From the NCBI RefSeq assembly GCF_021735935.1, contig NZ_WMDZ01000001.1, positions 434,001 to 498,000 of the forward strand: a DNA stretch of 64,000 bases, given 5' to 3'. Shown in pieces: positions 16,757-25,792 of the stretch. The DNA is from Sulfitobacter sp. M39 (GTDB lineage Bacteria; Pseudomonadota; Alphaproteobacteria; Rhodobacterales; Rhodobacteraceae). Position 1 is the first letter of the stretch. Every line of letters begins with the position of its first letter. A program made the position numbers and the translations under genes. The notes under the pieces were generated by a model. That model saw nothing but the letters and a program-made list of their open reading frames with translations. It had not been told where the DNA came from and made no database searches.

Positions 16757-19700
16757 ATGGCAACCAGATTTAACGTTTTCTACCTCGGGAATTTCGAACG
16801 TATTGATACGGTCGAAGGCAATCAGGTCAGCGAAAACGCAAGCGCGCTTGAGGGTGAATCCTTTGGCGGTGCCAACGCCCCCCTGTACAACAACATCAAA
16901 TCCTTCTCTCCGGGAGCGCGGGGGTATGGCAATACTGCACGCGGCACGTACTCTACTGATAACAGTGGGGAAAACGGGTCTGACACTTTCCGCATCGACG
17001 ATGGTGACAGCCAGAATTTTGACGCCATCGCATCCTATGCCGCGACGCTGACCTACGCCGACGGGTCCCAAGCGACGGTGACGGCGATTGTTATCCAATC
17101 CACCAACGGCGACCTGTACCTCGCGCCGGCCCGCAGTTCTTCCGACTACCAATCCGCGCTTGAGGCGGGGCCGATCGAATCGATCACATTCAACACTGTC
17201 TCGTCGAACGAGTCGGCGATGGGGGCCAGCCGTATAGATGCCGACTATGTCGCGCCGGATGGCACCGTTGATGGAACGTCGGGTGATGATTCCATGCGGG
17301 TGGGATCGACCGACGCGCAAGCGGACGAGGTGGACAACAGCGGCAACGCGGTAAAGCTGGGCGCGGGCAACGACAAAATCTCGGCTGGATCGGGCGATGA
17401 CACGATTTTGGGCGGCGCGGGAAATGACTATATCGCGGGCAATGACGGCGACGACCGCATCCACGGCGACGCCGACACCACCGAAGAGACCACGTTTTCC
17501 TGGGCCAACCAAAACATCGAGGACGGCGTTAGCGTCACGGGTGGGATCACCGGCGTCACCGACTCCGGCGATATCCAGGTCACGATGTCGCTTGATCAGG
17601 GTGAGAACTTTCGCTCTGCCACGATGGAGCGGAACGACCCGCTGTATGATTACAACGAGCTAAGCGACAGTTCGTCTATCAGTATCCTTGGCGGTGCAGA
17701 GGGGTCGGACCCGAATACCGCAAAAATGACCATCGATTTCACGTCGCTGGACAGCGGTGTGTCGGACGAGGTGAGCAATGTCACCTTCGGTATTTTCGAC
17801 ATCGATCAGGCCTATGGCTTCGTGGATGAAGTCATCGTGCGCGCCTATGACGCCGACGGCAATCTTATCCCTGTCAATCTGACGGCGGGCAATAGCGATA
17901 CGCTGGACGTGAACGACGAAACCGGCCGTGCCATCAGCACGGATGCGGGGCGCGGCACGACCAATGCCAAGACGGGTTTCCTGCAGGTCGATATCGCGGG
18001 CCCCGTTTCGCGGATCGAGATCGAGTATAACAACCACGACCCCGATGATACCGGCCACGCGATCCGTGTTGGTGACCTTCAGATGTCGACCATCAGCGCG
18101 ACTGATGCGGGCAATGATACGCTGGACGGTGGGGCTGGCGACGACACGATCTATGGCGACGGTGGGGATGACAGTCTTTCTGGTGGGGCGGACAATGACA
18201 GCCTGTCCGGCGGCAGCGGTGACGACCAGATTAAGGGTGGCACCGGGCACGACACGATCGCGGGCGGCACTGGCAATGATGCCATGTCGGGCGGGGATGA
18301 CGCCGATCTGTTTGTCATGGAGGATGATTTCGGCACCGACAAGATCGCCGGTGGCGAAGGCGGCAAGGACTATGATGTCGTTACCTTCGACGCGCTGAGC
18401 AACGGTGTCTCGGTCACCTATACCGGCGCAGAGGCGGGCACCGCCACCGAAGGCCCCAACAGCGTTTCCTTCACCGAGATTGAAAAGCTGGTTCTGACCA
18501 ATTCGTCGGATTATGTGGATGCCTCCATTGGCGGTGTCGCGGTTGATACCGGTGCAGGCGATGACACGATCAAGGTTGGTGATGGTGCCTATGACATCGA
18601 CGCCGGGACGGGCGGTGACCGGATCATCCGCGAGGCGGGCACCACAGCGGACGACGCGAACTCCGTCATCGACGCGGGCGATGGCATCGATACCTATGTC
18701 GCGGGCAGCGGGCTGGGGGCGGACCACACCGTCGATCTTGCGGCGGGACGATTGGACCACGCAGGGAACGACCGCGGCGATCTGCTGAACTTTGAAAACG
18801 TCGCGCTTGAGAACTCTGCCGCGTCGGTCAAGGGCGACAGCAAAGACAACACCATCACCGCGCGCGGGACACAGGACAACACCTTGTCCGGCGGCGATGG
18901 CGATGATTCAATCGACGGCGGCGGTGGCGACGACAATCTTCATGGCGACGCTGGCCGCGATACCCTGATCGGGGGCGACGGTAATGATACGCTGGACGGC
19001 GGTCAGAGCGACGACCAACTGACAGGCGGCGACGGGGATGACGTATTTATCTATTCTGGCGGTCACGACACGATCACCGATTTCAACACGGGCAACACCG
19101 GCCCGCTGGATGACGACGACACTACCAACAATGATTTCGTCGATCTAAGCGGCTATTATGACAGTATCTCTGATCTACGCGCCGACTATGAAGACAACGG
19201 CATTCTGGATCAATCCAACTACGAGACGACGGATTACACCTATAATTCCAAGTTCGAAGATGGCTCGCTCAAGTTCATCGGCGTACAGGCGCAGCATTTT
19301 ACCTATGACAACACCGGTGTCGTCTGCTTTGGCAAAGGCACCGCCATCCGCACGCCGCGCGGGGATGTCTTGGTCGAAGACCTGCGTGTCGGCGATCTTG
19401 TCACCACAATGGACAACGGCCCGCAGAAAATCCGCTGGATCAACACGCGGTCTTACGATGCCCGACAGATGCAAAAGGGATCCCATCTGCACCCCGTTCT
19501 GATCAAACGTGGCACTTTCGGTGCCGAACGGGATCTCTTGGTCTCGCAGCAACATGGTGTTTTGGTCGGCCAGAGTGGCGATAGCTTTGCCCGCGCCAAA
19601 CATCTTGCCGACGCGGCCAAAGGCGTGCGCATCGCCAAGGGCAAGAAGTCGGTCACCTATGTGCACCTGATGTTCGACGACCATCAAGTGATCTTTGCCG

Positions 19701-20026
19701 AGAACGTCCCGTCGGAAAGCTTCTACCCCGGCCCGATGGCGCTGGACCAGATGAGCAAACCGCATCGCGCGGCATTCTCCAAGGTACTGCCCGCCTTGGG
19801 CACAGGGCGCGTCAATCGCGAAGAGGTCGCCAAGGTCTATGGCCCGACAGCACGCGTGTTCCTGAAAAAGAAACAGGTGTTGAACCAGCACGGTGCCCCC
19901 GCGCGCGGCAAGGGCAAGGCCCCCTCGCGTCTGATACTGCAGGCAAGCGCTGATCTGGCCCGACAACAGGCAACCAAGGCAATTCGGACCCGTAACACAG
20001 TGACAACGGCAGAGGCCCGCGCCTGA
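16757..20026 (+). CDS. RTX calcium-binding protein with C-terminal Hint domain
   Basis: A very acidic 1,089-residue protein. Order: an unrecognised N-terminal domain (1-170), RTX nonapeptides of type GGxGxD (about 171-241), a beta-rich domain (about 243-445), a second RTX block (about 450-515), a linker domain, a third RTX block (about 708-770), then a Hint domain starting at Cys857 (CFGKGTAIRTPRG, VEDLRVGDLV) to roughly residue 1000 and a basic tail. RTX repeats fold on calcium outside the cell and mark type I secretion substrates; Hint domains are the fold of hedgehog and intein autoprocessing. No protease or lipase domain is seen, so an adhesin or matrix role is plausible. ATG 16757 is chosen for GAGGG 8 bases upstream; the open frame extends back to 16532 without homology. 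Confidence 0.88.
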   Translation: MATRFNVFYLGNFERIDTVEGNQVSENASALEGESFGGANAPLYNNIKSFSPGARGYGNTARGTYSTDNSGENGSDTFRIDDGDSQNFDAIASYAATLTYADGSQATVTAIVIQSTNGDLYLAPARSSSDYQSALEAGPIESITFNTVSSNESAMGASRIDADYVAPDGTVDGTSGDDSMRVGSTDAQADEVDNSGNAVKLGAGNDKISAGSGDDTILGGAGNDYIAGNDGDDRIHGDADTTEETTFSWANQNIEDGVSVTGGITGVTDSGDIQVTMSLDQGENFRSATMERNDPLYDYNELSDSSSISILGGAEGSDPNTAKMTIDFTSLDSGVSDEVSNVTFGIFDIDQAYGFVDEVIVRAYDADGNLIPVNLTAGNSDTLDVNDETGRAISTDAGRGTTNAKTGFLQVDIAGPVSRIEIEYNNHDPDDTGHAIRVGDLQMSTISATDAGNDTLDGGAGDDTIYGDGGDDSLSGGADNDSLSGGSGDDQIKGGTGHDTIAGGTGNDAMSGGDDADLFVMEDDFGTDKIAGGEGGKDYDVVTFDALSNGVSVTYTGAEAGTATEGPNSVSFTEIEKLVLTNSSDYVDASIGGVAVDTGAGDDTIKVGDGAYDIDAGTGGDRIIREAGTTADDANSVIDAGDGIDTYVAGSGLGADHTVDLAAGRLDHAGNDRGDLLNFENVALENSAASVKGDSKDNTITARGTQDNTLSGGDGDDSIDGGGGDDNLHGDAGRDTLIGGDGNDTLDGGQSDDQLTGGDGDDVFIYSGGHDTITDFNTGNTGPLDDDDTTNNDFVDLSGYYDSISDLRADYEDNGILDQSNYETTDYTYNSKFEDGSLKFIGVQAQHFTYDNTGVVCFGKGTAIRTPRGDVLVEDLRVGDLVTTMDNGPQKIRWINTRSYDARQMQKGSHLHPVLIKRGTFGAERDLLVSQQHGVLVGQSGDSFARAKHLADAAKGVRIAKGKKSVTYVHLMFDDHQVIFAENVPSESFYPGPMALDQMSKPHRAAFSKVLPALGTGRVNREEVAKVYGPTARVFLKKKQVLNQHGAPARGKGKAPSRLILQASADLARQQATKAIRTRNTVTTAEARA

Positions 20027-20068
20027 CCCTAAAGCGCTGTATAGTCACTGTATCCTACACTGTATCGC

Positions 20069-20100
20069 ACAAAAAAGGCGGGCGCATCTCTGCACCCGCC
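20069..20100 (-). terminator. Intrinsic terminator for the HdeA-like gene
   Basis: On the minus strand a 10-bp stem with one mismatch (GGCGGGTGCA with TGCGCCCGCC, 4-base loop) is followed by six T residues. It lies about 25 bases after the HdeA-like stop. The convergent RTX-Hint gene ends just beyond it. Confidence 0.75.
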
Positions 20101-20124
20101 CGCAAAACCCTGAAGGGTTAAGTC

Positions 20125-20577
20125 TTATTTGTCGCCTGGCAGACCAGCAGCGGCCTCACCAACTGTGGCGTCAAGGTTCTGGTTACATACAACCATGAAC
20201 TGTTCCATCGCGGCTTCGTCCATAGGTTCTGCCGTCATGTTGGATTCAGCAGTGTTACCACCGGTGTCTTCAACCGCTTTCAGGTCACCTTCCAGCGAGC
20301 CTTCTTCAGCTTCGTCGTTAGTTGCTTCAGCCGCTGTTACAGTTGTGGTGGTGGTTGCATCGCCAGTGTCACGGCCGGAGTCGCCCATCGAGCCACCGTT
20401 GTCGCCGTCGTCGATCTCTGCGATCGCAGCGGACGCCACCATCATCTGGTCGTCTTTCGACAGCTCGTTAAATTCGGCGCATGTCATCGAAGGGTCTGCA
20501 TGTGCTGCAGCGAATGCTGGCGCGGATACGGTACCCATAAGGGCGGCGATAGCGAGTGTTTTAAATGTATTGGTCAT
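20125..20577 (-). CDS. HdeA-like acidic periplasmic protein
   Basis: A 150-residue protein with a Sec signal peptide (cleavage near PAFAAAH). The mature part has two cysteines, in MTCAEFNEL near its start and MVVCNQNLD near its end, the spacing and context of the HdeA/HdeB acid-stress chaperone family, where they form a disulfide. Between them lies a long Asp/Glu/Thr/Gly-rich insert (runs such as TTTTTVTAAEA) that classical HdeA lacks. ATG 20577 is chosen: AGGAG is 8 bases upstream, while an in-frame ATG at 20613 has no such site. The gene sits between the RTX-Hint gene and the displaced permeases. Acid-chaperone function is not established here; HdeA assignment is by pattern. Confidence 0.55.
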   Translation of the reverse strand: MTNTFKTLAIAALMGTVSAPAFAAAHADPSMTCAEFNELSKDDQMMVASAAIAEIDDGDNGGSMGDSGRDTGDATTTTTVTAAEATNDEAEEGSLEGDLKAVEDTGGNTAESNMTAEPMDEAAMEQFMVVCNQNLDATVGEAAAGLPGDK

Positions 20578-20749
20578 CGTTAATCTCCTAGTTTTTTGTT
20601 TCTGCATACCCAACCCCGTGCAGCGCGAATTGGTTCCTCTGTCACAAAACTAATCGCTTCACCAAAAAGAGAGCGACGGGTAAGCCGTTCGCCTTAAAAA
20701 GGTTTTTCTGCGCTGGACGCTGTTGGATTGCGCGCCTACTTTCGGCCCC

Positions 20750-21697
20750 ATGATCCGGTACACGCTCAAACGTTTGCTTTCGCTCTGTATCAGCCTGGCT
20801 GTTGCGTCGCTGGTGATCTTTACCGTTATCGAAGTTGCCCCCGGTGACCCGGCCTCTTTTATGCTGGGGATGAATGCGCAGCCTGAAACGCTTGCTGCTT
20901 TGCGCAGTGAACTTGGGCTCGATGCATCGAAACCGGTGCGCTATCTGGCTTGGGTCGGCGGGCTGCTGCAGGGGGATTTCGGCACCTCCTATACCTACCG
21001 CACCCCCGTGTCCGAGATGATCGCCGCGCGGCTTTGGGTGTCCCTGCCGCTGGCGTTGTATGCGCTTGGGCTGTCTACGCTGATCGCCTTTCCCGCGGGG
21101 ATCTATGCGGCGGCGCGACGCGGCAAGGCGGGGGATGTGGGGGTCATGGGGGCCACACAGCTGGGGGTCGCTGTGCCCAATTTCTGGTTCGCGATGATCC
21201 TTGTTCTGATATTCGCCATCAACCTGCGCTGGTTCGCCGCCGGGGGTTTTGTCGGCTGGGATCAAGGCGTGCTGACGGGGCTGCATGCCCTGACCCTGCC
21301 CGCCATTGCGCTGGCCCTGCCCCAGGCGGCCATTCTGGCGCGGGTCATGCGGTCTGCGCTGCTGGATGTCTTGGGCGAAGACTATATGCGCAGCGCCCGC
21401 GCCAAAGGGCTGACCGAAAGACAAGCGCTGTGGCGGCACGGGCTGCGCAATGCGCTGATCCCGGTGCTGACGATCATCGGGCTGCAATTTTCGTTCCTGC
21501 TGGCGGGGTCAATCATCATCGAACAGGTGTTCTATCTGCCGGGGCTGGGGCGGCTGGTGTTTCAGTCGATCTCGGCGCGGGATCTGATCGTGGTGGAGTC
21601 CGTCGTCATGCTGCTGGTCTTCTCTGTCATTGTGGTCAACTTCCTTGTGGATCTGGCCTATGCGGCGGTTGACCCGCGTCTGAGGGCGCGCGCATGA
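20750..21697 (+). CDS. Peptide/opine ABC transporter permease, DppB type
   Basis: A 315-residue permease with about six membrane helices. The start IRYTLKRLLSL and the following PGDPA are hallmarks of DppB/OppB proteins, and the ATPase-coupling EAA loop is visible as RSARAKGLTERQALWRHGLRNALIPVLT. ATG 20750 is preferred to an earlier in-frame codon because it begins exactly at the family N-terminus. It overlaps the next permease by ATGA. The natural binding-protein gene is probably the one at 4375, 14.9 kb upstream, with the polysaccharide island in between. Confidence 0.92.
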   Translation: MIRYTLKRLLSLCISLAVASLVIFTVIEVAPGDPASFMLGMNAQPETLAALRSELGLDASKPVRYLAWVGGLLQGDFGTSYTYRTPVSEMIAARLWVSLPLALYALGLSTLIAFPAGIYAAARRGKAGDVGVMGATQLGVAVPNFWFAMILVLIFAINLRWFAAGGFVGWDQGVLTGLHALTLPAIALALPQAAILARVMRSALLDVLGEDYMRSARAKGLTERQALWRHGLRNALIPVLTIIGLQFSFLLAGSIIIEQVFYLPGLGRLVFQSISARDLIVVESVVMLLVFSVIVVNFLVDLAYAAVDPRLRARA

Positions 21698-22509
21698 ACC
21701 GGAACCTGATCCTTGGCGCGCTGCTGACCTCGGTCTTTCTGCTGTCCGCGCTTGTGTCCTTTGTCTGGACGCCGTTTTCCCATACGGCGATGGATATCCC
21801 GAACAAGCTGCAAGGGGTCGGCGGCGCGCATCTGCTGGGCACCGATCACTTTGGCCGCGATATCCTGAGCATGATCATGGTCGGCGCGCGCACCTCTATC
21901 GCCGTGGCGCTGGTGGCGGTGGGCATCGGCATGGGCCTTGGCGTGCCGCTCGGCCTTTGGGCCGCGGCCAAACGCGGGTCGCTGGTGGACGAGATCATCA
22001 TGCGCGGCAATGATCTGGTCTTTGCCTTCCCCTCGCTGGTGATCGCAATCCTGATCACGGCGATCTTCGGGGCCAGCGCGGTGAACGCGATCATCGCCAT
22101 CGGCATCTTCAACATTCCCGTCTTTGCGCGCATCACCCGCGGCGCGGCGCTCAGCCTGTGGGAGCGTGAGTTCATCCTTGCCGCGCGGGTCGCTGGTAAA
22201 TCGGCGGCGCGGATCTCGGTCGAACATATCTTGCCCAATGTGACCAATCTGTTGATCGTGCAGGGGACGATCCAGTTCAGCCTCGGCATTCTGGCCGAGG
22301 CAGGGCTGTCCTATGTCGGGCTGGGCGCGCAGCCGCCGACGCCATCCTGGGGCCGGATGCTGGCAGATGCGCAAACCATGGTCAGCATCGCGCCGCATAT
22401 GGCGCTGGTGCCGGGGTTCGCGATCATCCTGACGGTGCTGGGGCTGAACCTGATGGGCGACGGGCTGCGCGATGCGCTGGACCCACGGTTGCGGGTGCGC
22501 CGGATATGA
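21694..22509 (+). CDS. Peptide/opine ABC transporter permease, DppC type
   Basis: A 271-residue permease, the second half of the heterodimeric channel. LLGTDHFGRDILSMIMVGARTS is the DppC/OppC hallmark and the EAA loop reads REFILAARVAGKSAARISVEHILPNV. It ends LRDALDPRLR, as most family members do. Translation is probably coupled to both neighbours, since it starts inside an ATGA overlap with the DppB-type gene and ends in another ATGA overlap with the ATPase gene. Confidence 0.93.
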   Translation: MNRNLILGALLTSVFLLSALVSFVWTPFSHTAMDIPNKLQGVGGAHLLGTDHFGRDILSMIMVGARTSIAVALVAVGIGMGLGVPLGLWAAAKRGSLVDEIIMRGNDLVFAFPSLVIAILITAIFGASAVNAIIAIGIFNIPVFARITRGAALSLWEREFILAARVAGKSAARISVEHILPNVTNLLIVQGTIQFSLGILAEAGLSYVGLGAQPPTPSWGRMLADAQTMVSIAPHMALVPGFAIILTVLGLNLMGDGLRDALDPRLRVRRI

Positions 22510-24092
22510 GCCTGCTCAGCATTACCAACCTGTCGGTGGCGATCCACCGGTTTAATATCCTGCAGGGCGTGACCCTCTGTGTCGACGCCGGAGAGATCGT
22601 GGCCGTCACCGGCGAAAGCGGGTCGGGCAAATCCATGACCGCGCTGGCGGCGATGCAGCTGCTGCCCAAGGGGACGCAGGCGCGCGGTCATATCATGCTG
22701 GGCGATCAAGACCTGCTGGCCCTGCCCGAAGCCGAGCTTTGCGCGATCCGCGGCAATGACATCGGCATGGTGTTTCAGGAACCGATGACGGCGCTGAACC
22801 CGGTGCAAACCATCGGCCATCAAGTGGCGGAAACCATCCGTATCCATGACAAAACCGTGTCACGCCAGGCCGCGGCCCGCCAAGCCGCCGAGACGCTGGG
22901 ACGGGTCGGCCTGCCAAATGACCGCTTTCCCCTGTCCCGCTACCCGCACGAGCTGTCGGGCGGGCAACGCCAACGAGTAGTCATCGCCATGGCCATTGCC
23001 CTGCGGCCGCGATTGCTGATCGCCGATGAACCGACCACCGCGCTGGATGTCACGACGCAAGCGCAGATCCTTGATCTGCTGAAATCGCTGGCGCGGGACG
23101 ACGGGATGGGGCTGCTGATGATCACCCATGATCTGGCGGTGGTCGCCGATATGGCCGACCGAATCATCGTCATGCGCAAGGGCGAGATCGTTGAACAGGG
23201 GCACACACAGGCCCTGCTGCAAACCATGCGCCACCCCTATACGCGGATGCTGTTTGCCGCCTCGACCCATGCGGTCACCTTGCCTGCCGCCCCGCCGCCG
23301 CAACCGCTGCTGAAAGTGGAAAACGTCAGCCGCGACTACGCGCTGCCGCGCAAGACGTTCTTTGGCAAACCGGGTCGATTTCGCGCCGTCGACAGCGTGT
23401 CCTTCACCCTGCAACGGGGGGAGCGCCTTGGCCTCGTGGGCGAAAGCGGCTGCGGGAAATCGACCCTGACACGGGCGCTTTTGGGTCTGGAACCGGTGCA
23501 ATCCGGCAGCATCACGCTGGACGGCACCCCAGTCTATAGCGGCAGCAAACCCGATCTTGACGTACGGCGCAAAATGCAGGTGGTGTTCCAAGATCCCTTC
23601 GGCAGCTTCAACCCGCGCCACCGCGTGGACCGGCTGATCACCGAACCGTTCCACCTGCTGCCCGACCCGCCCAAGGGCCGCGCCCGCAGCGATGCCATCG
23701 CCGATGCGCTGACCGCCGTGGGGCTGTCGCCGGACGATGCGACCAAATACATCCACGAATTTTCAGGCGGGCAGCGCCAGCGCATTGCCATCGCCCGCGC
23801 CCTGATCATCCGCCCCGACCTCATCCTCTTTGACGAGGCCGTGAGCGCGCTCGACGTCTCAGTTCGGGCGCAGATCCTTGATCTGCTGGCAGAGCTTTGC
23901 AGCGCCTATGACCTGACCTATCTCTTTATCTCCCATGATCTGTCGGTGGTGCGCACGGTCACGGATCGGGTGCTGGTGATGAAATCGGGGCAGATCGTTG
24001 AACAAGGTGCCACCGCCGACGTCTTTGATCGCCCGCAACACCCGTACACGCAAAAGCTCCTCGCCGCCGCGCCGCGTTTGCCGGATCTGTGA
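22506..24092 (+). CDS. Fused dual ABC ATPase of a peptide/opine transporter (DppD-DppF type)
   Basis: A 528-residue protein with two complete nucleotide-binding domains in tandem, as in GsiA-like ATPases. The first has [18 protein letters not shown] and [12 protein letters not shown]; the second has [19 protein letters not shown] and [12 protein letters not shown], with switch histidines in MITHDLAVV and FISHDLSVV. It powers the DppB/DppC-type channel encoded just upstream. The second Walker B reads DEAVSALD, common in this family. It ends 8 bases before a dispersed intergenic repeat, and the P1 aminopeptidase gene follows. Confidence 0.94.
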   Translation: MSLLSITNLSVAIHRFNILQGVTLCVDAGEIVAVTGESGSGKSMTALAAMQLLPKGTQARGHIMLGDQDLLALPEAELCAIRGNDIGMVFQEPMTALNPVQTIGHQVAETIRIHDKTVSRQAAARQAAETLGRVGLPNDRFPLSRYPHELSGGQRQRVVIAMAIALRPRLLIADEPTTALDVTTQAQILDLLKSLARDDGMGLLMITHDLAVVADMADRIIVMRKGEIVEQGHTQALLQTMRHPYTRMLFAASTHAVTLPAAPPPQPLLKVENVSRDYALPRKTFFGKPGRFRAVDSVSFTLQRGERLGLVGESGCGKSTLTRALLGLEPVQSGSITLDGTPVYSGSKPDLDVRRKMQVVFQDPFGSFNPRHRVDRLITEPFHLLPDPPKGRARSDAIADALTAVGLSPDDATKYIHEFSGGQRQRIAIARALIIRPDLILFDEAVSALDVSVRAQILDLLAELCSAYDLTYLFISHDLSVVRTVTDRVLVMKSGQIVEQGATADVFDRPQHPYTQKLLAAAPRLPDL

Positions 24093-24099
24093 TGCCCCT

Positions 24100-24122
24100 G
24101 CTTCATTTTGCCAAATAAACTC
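24100..24122. repeat. Short dispersed intergenic repeat, copy 2
   Basis: This 23-base element matches the one at 1587-1609 in 22 of 23 positions (single A-to-C difference) and likewise lies just after a stop codon. Confidence 0.6.
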
Positions 24123-24160
24123 CCCGCGGCGCGTCCCGCACCAACCAAAGGCCCTGCCCT

Positions 24161-25156
24161 ATGAAACCCGGACCCAGAAACCTGATCACCGATGTGCCCG
24201 GCCTTCGGGTGGGAAACGCGCAGGACGATGCGCTGAAATCCGGCACGACGGTGCTGCTGGCGGATGACCCCTTTACCGCCTCTGTCCATGTGATGGGCGG
24301 TGCCCCCGGCACGCGCGAGACGGATTTGCTGGCCCCCGATAAATCGGTCGCCGCAGTGGATGCGCTGGTACTGTCGGGCGGGTCGGCCTACGGGCTGGAT
24401 GCCTGTTCGGGCGTGGTGGACGGGCTGCGCGCGGCGGGTCGCGGGTTTCGGCTGGGCGATGCCACAATCCCGCTGGTGCCGGGGGCGATCCTGTTTGACC
24501 TGCTGAACGGCGGGGACAAGACCTGGGCAGAAAACCCCTACCGCGCTTTGGGCCGTGCCGCCTATGACGCCGCGGCTGAAGATTTCACGCTCGGCACCAT
24601 CGGCGCGGGCACCGGCGCGCTGAGCGCGATGGTGAAAGGCGGGCTCGGGTCCGCGTCACTGCAATTGCCGGATGGGACAATGGTCGGCGCATTGGTCGCG
24701 GCCAATCCCGTGGGGGCCGTCACCACGCCGGGTGACCGTCATTTCTACGCCGCCCCGTTTGAGGTGGATGCAGAGTTCGGCGGCATGGGCCCGGACCCGG
24801 CGACGGGGCTGGGGATGACGCTGGAAAGTCGCAAGATGGCGTCGATGTCCCCGCGCGAGAATACGACGATCGCGATTGTCGCGACGAATGCGACCCTGAC
24901 AAAGGCGCAATGCCAGCGGATGTCCGTTGCGGCCCATGACGGAATCGGGCGGGCCACGGTGCCTGCGCACACCCCCTATGACGGTGATCTGGTCTTTGGC
25001 CTGAGCACCGGCGCGCATGAGGTTGCCGAGGGCATTCTGCCGCTGATCGGCCATGCCGCGTCACTGTGTCTGGCGCGGGCGATTGCGCGGGCAGCCTATC
25101 ACGCGACACCAGCGGCGGGCGATCTGCTGCCCTGCTGGTGTGATCTGAACAGCTGA
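24161..25156 (+). CDS. P1-family aminopeptidase (DmpA/BapA-like, self-processing)
   Basis: A 331-residue N-terminal-nucleophile peptidase of family P1. The family pattern is clear: NLITDVPGLRVGNAQD at the start, ALVLSGGSAYGLDA, then TIGAGTGALSAMVKGGLGSAS, and near residue 230 the motif RENTTIAIVATNA. In P1 enzymes the chain cuts itself before a Ser or Thr in that last motif; here the candidate is a Thr of ENTTI. Such enzymes remove N-terminal D- or beta-amino acids or ordinary residues from small peptides. Its place directly after the peptide transporter ATPase suggests it degrades what that transporter imports (inference). Confidence 0.88.
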   Translation: MKPGPRNLITDVPGLRVGNAQDDALKSGTTVLLADDPFTASVHVMGGAPGTRETDLLAPDKSVAAVDALVLSGGSAYGLDACSGVVDGLRAAGRGFRLGDATIPLVPGAILFDLLNGGDKTWAENPYRALGRAAYDAAAEDFTLGTIGAGTGALSAMVKGGLGSASLQLPDGTMVGALVAANPVGAVTTPGDRHFYAAPFEVDAEFGGMGPDPATGLGMTLESRKMASMSPRENTTIAIVATNATLTKAQCQRMSVAAHDGIGRATVPAHTPYDGDLVFGLSTGAHEVAEGILPLIGHAASLCLARAIARAAYHATPAAGDLLPCWCDLNS

Positions 25157-25163
25157 CCCGCAT

Positions 25164-25197
25164 AAAAAAGCCCGCGTCCCCATCTGGAAACGCGGGC
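25164..25197. terminator. Bidirectional hairpin between peptidase and cytochrome c genes
   Basis: GCCCGCGT (25170-25177) pairs with ACGCGGGC (25190-25197), with extra CC/GG pairing inside the loop. A run of six A to the left gives the minus strand a T6 tail, so it is strongest as terminator of the cytochrome c gene. Confidence 0.75.
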
Positions 25198-25219
25198 CAA
25201 TCTGTCTGGTTAGAGCCGC

Positions 25220-25702
25220 TTATTCGGTTTTCTCGGCCTCTGCATCGTCGGGCATGGGCGCGTCTGCCGCGGCCTCGGCTTCGGGAGAGAACGTCGCGAG
25301 ATAGGCCGCAACATCTTCGCCGCCTTTGCGCATTCTGAACGACATTTTCGAACGGGCTTTCTTGTCATCCAATGTGGTGCGCAGGAAATCGGTGGGGTTT
25401 TGCAGGTATTCGGCCAGATTGACTTCGTCCCAGACCAGACCGGCTTCACCGGCGGCGACCAGATCATCGCCATAGCGATAGTCTTCGACGGTGCCCGCTT
25501 GCTTGCCGATGATACCGTAAAGGTTCGGACCGACCTTGCCGCCCCGCTGGAAGGTTTCGCCCGCGTCGTCCACGATCATGTGGCAGGCTTTGCATTTGCC
25601 GAACTGCTTTTCGCCGGCTTCTGCGTCACCCATGCTATGGCTGTCTGCCAGGGCCGGAACCGCGATCACGGTGGCCAGTAGAGCGCTATAGAAATGTTTC
25701 AT
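25220..25702 (-). CDS. Class I c-type cytochrome
   Basis: A 160-residue exported cytochrome: signal peptide with cleavage near PALADS, a single heme motif CKACH at residues 37-41, a KVGPNLYGIIGKQAG segment typical of cytochrome c2-like folds, and a likely axial methionine in SKMSFRM. The C-terminus has an acidic Ala/Glu tail after the fold ends. It would carry electrons in the periplasm. ATG 25702 (before KHFYS) is preferred to the longer frame because it begins the signal peptide. It ends at a strong terminator and is probably a single-gene unit. Confidence 0.88.
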   Translation of the reverse strand: MKHFYSALLATVIAVPALADSHSMGDAEAGEKQFGKCKACHMIVDDAGETFQRGGKVGPNLYGIIGKQAGTVEDYRYGDDLVAAGEAGLVWDEVNLAEYLQNPTDFLRTTLDDKKARSKMSFRMRKGGEDVAAYLATFSPEAEAAADAPMPDDAEAEKTE

Positions 25703-25792
25703 TGCGATTTCCCATATGTATGAATCGTCTTGTAACCTAGGCGGCACGCCCGCGAATTCAACGGGCGCTTTGTCGCGGGGCGATGCCGGGGT

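Noticed and set aside
17660..18760. A 366-codon minus-strand frame opposite the RTX-Hint gene
   Set aside because: It arises from the repeated Gly/Asp codons of the RTX blocks read backwards; the product is a Val/Ile/Arg repeat pattern with no domain.
17270..19060. Periodic GGxGxD repeats considered as a CRISPR-like or DNA repeat array
   Set aside because: The periodicity is 27 bases in frame and codes for RTX nonapeptides; the DNA itself is degenerate with no spacers.
5923..20642. Insertion sequence, integrase or tRNA attachment site bounding the island
   Set aside because: I looked for transposase or integrase proteins, terminal repeats and tRNA genes at both edges and saw none; island status rests on gene content, split operon and base composition only.
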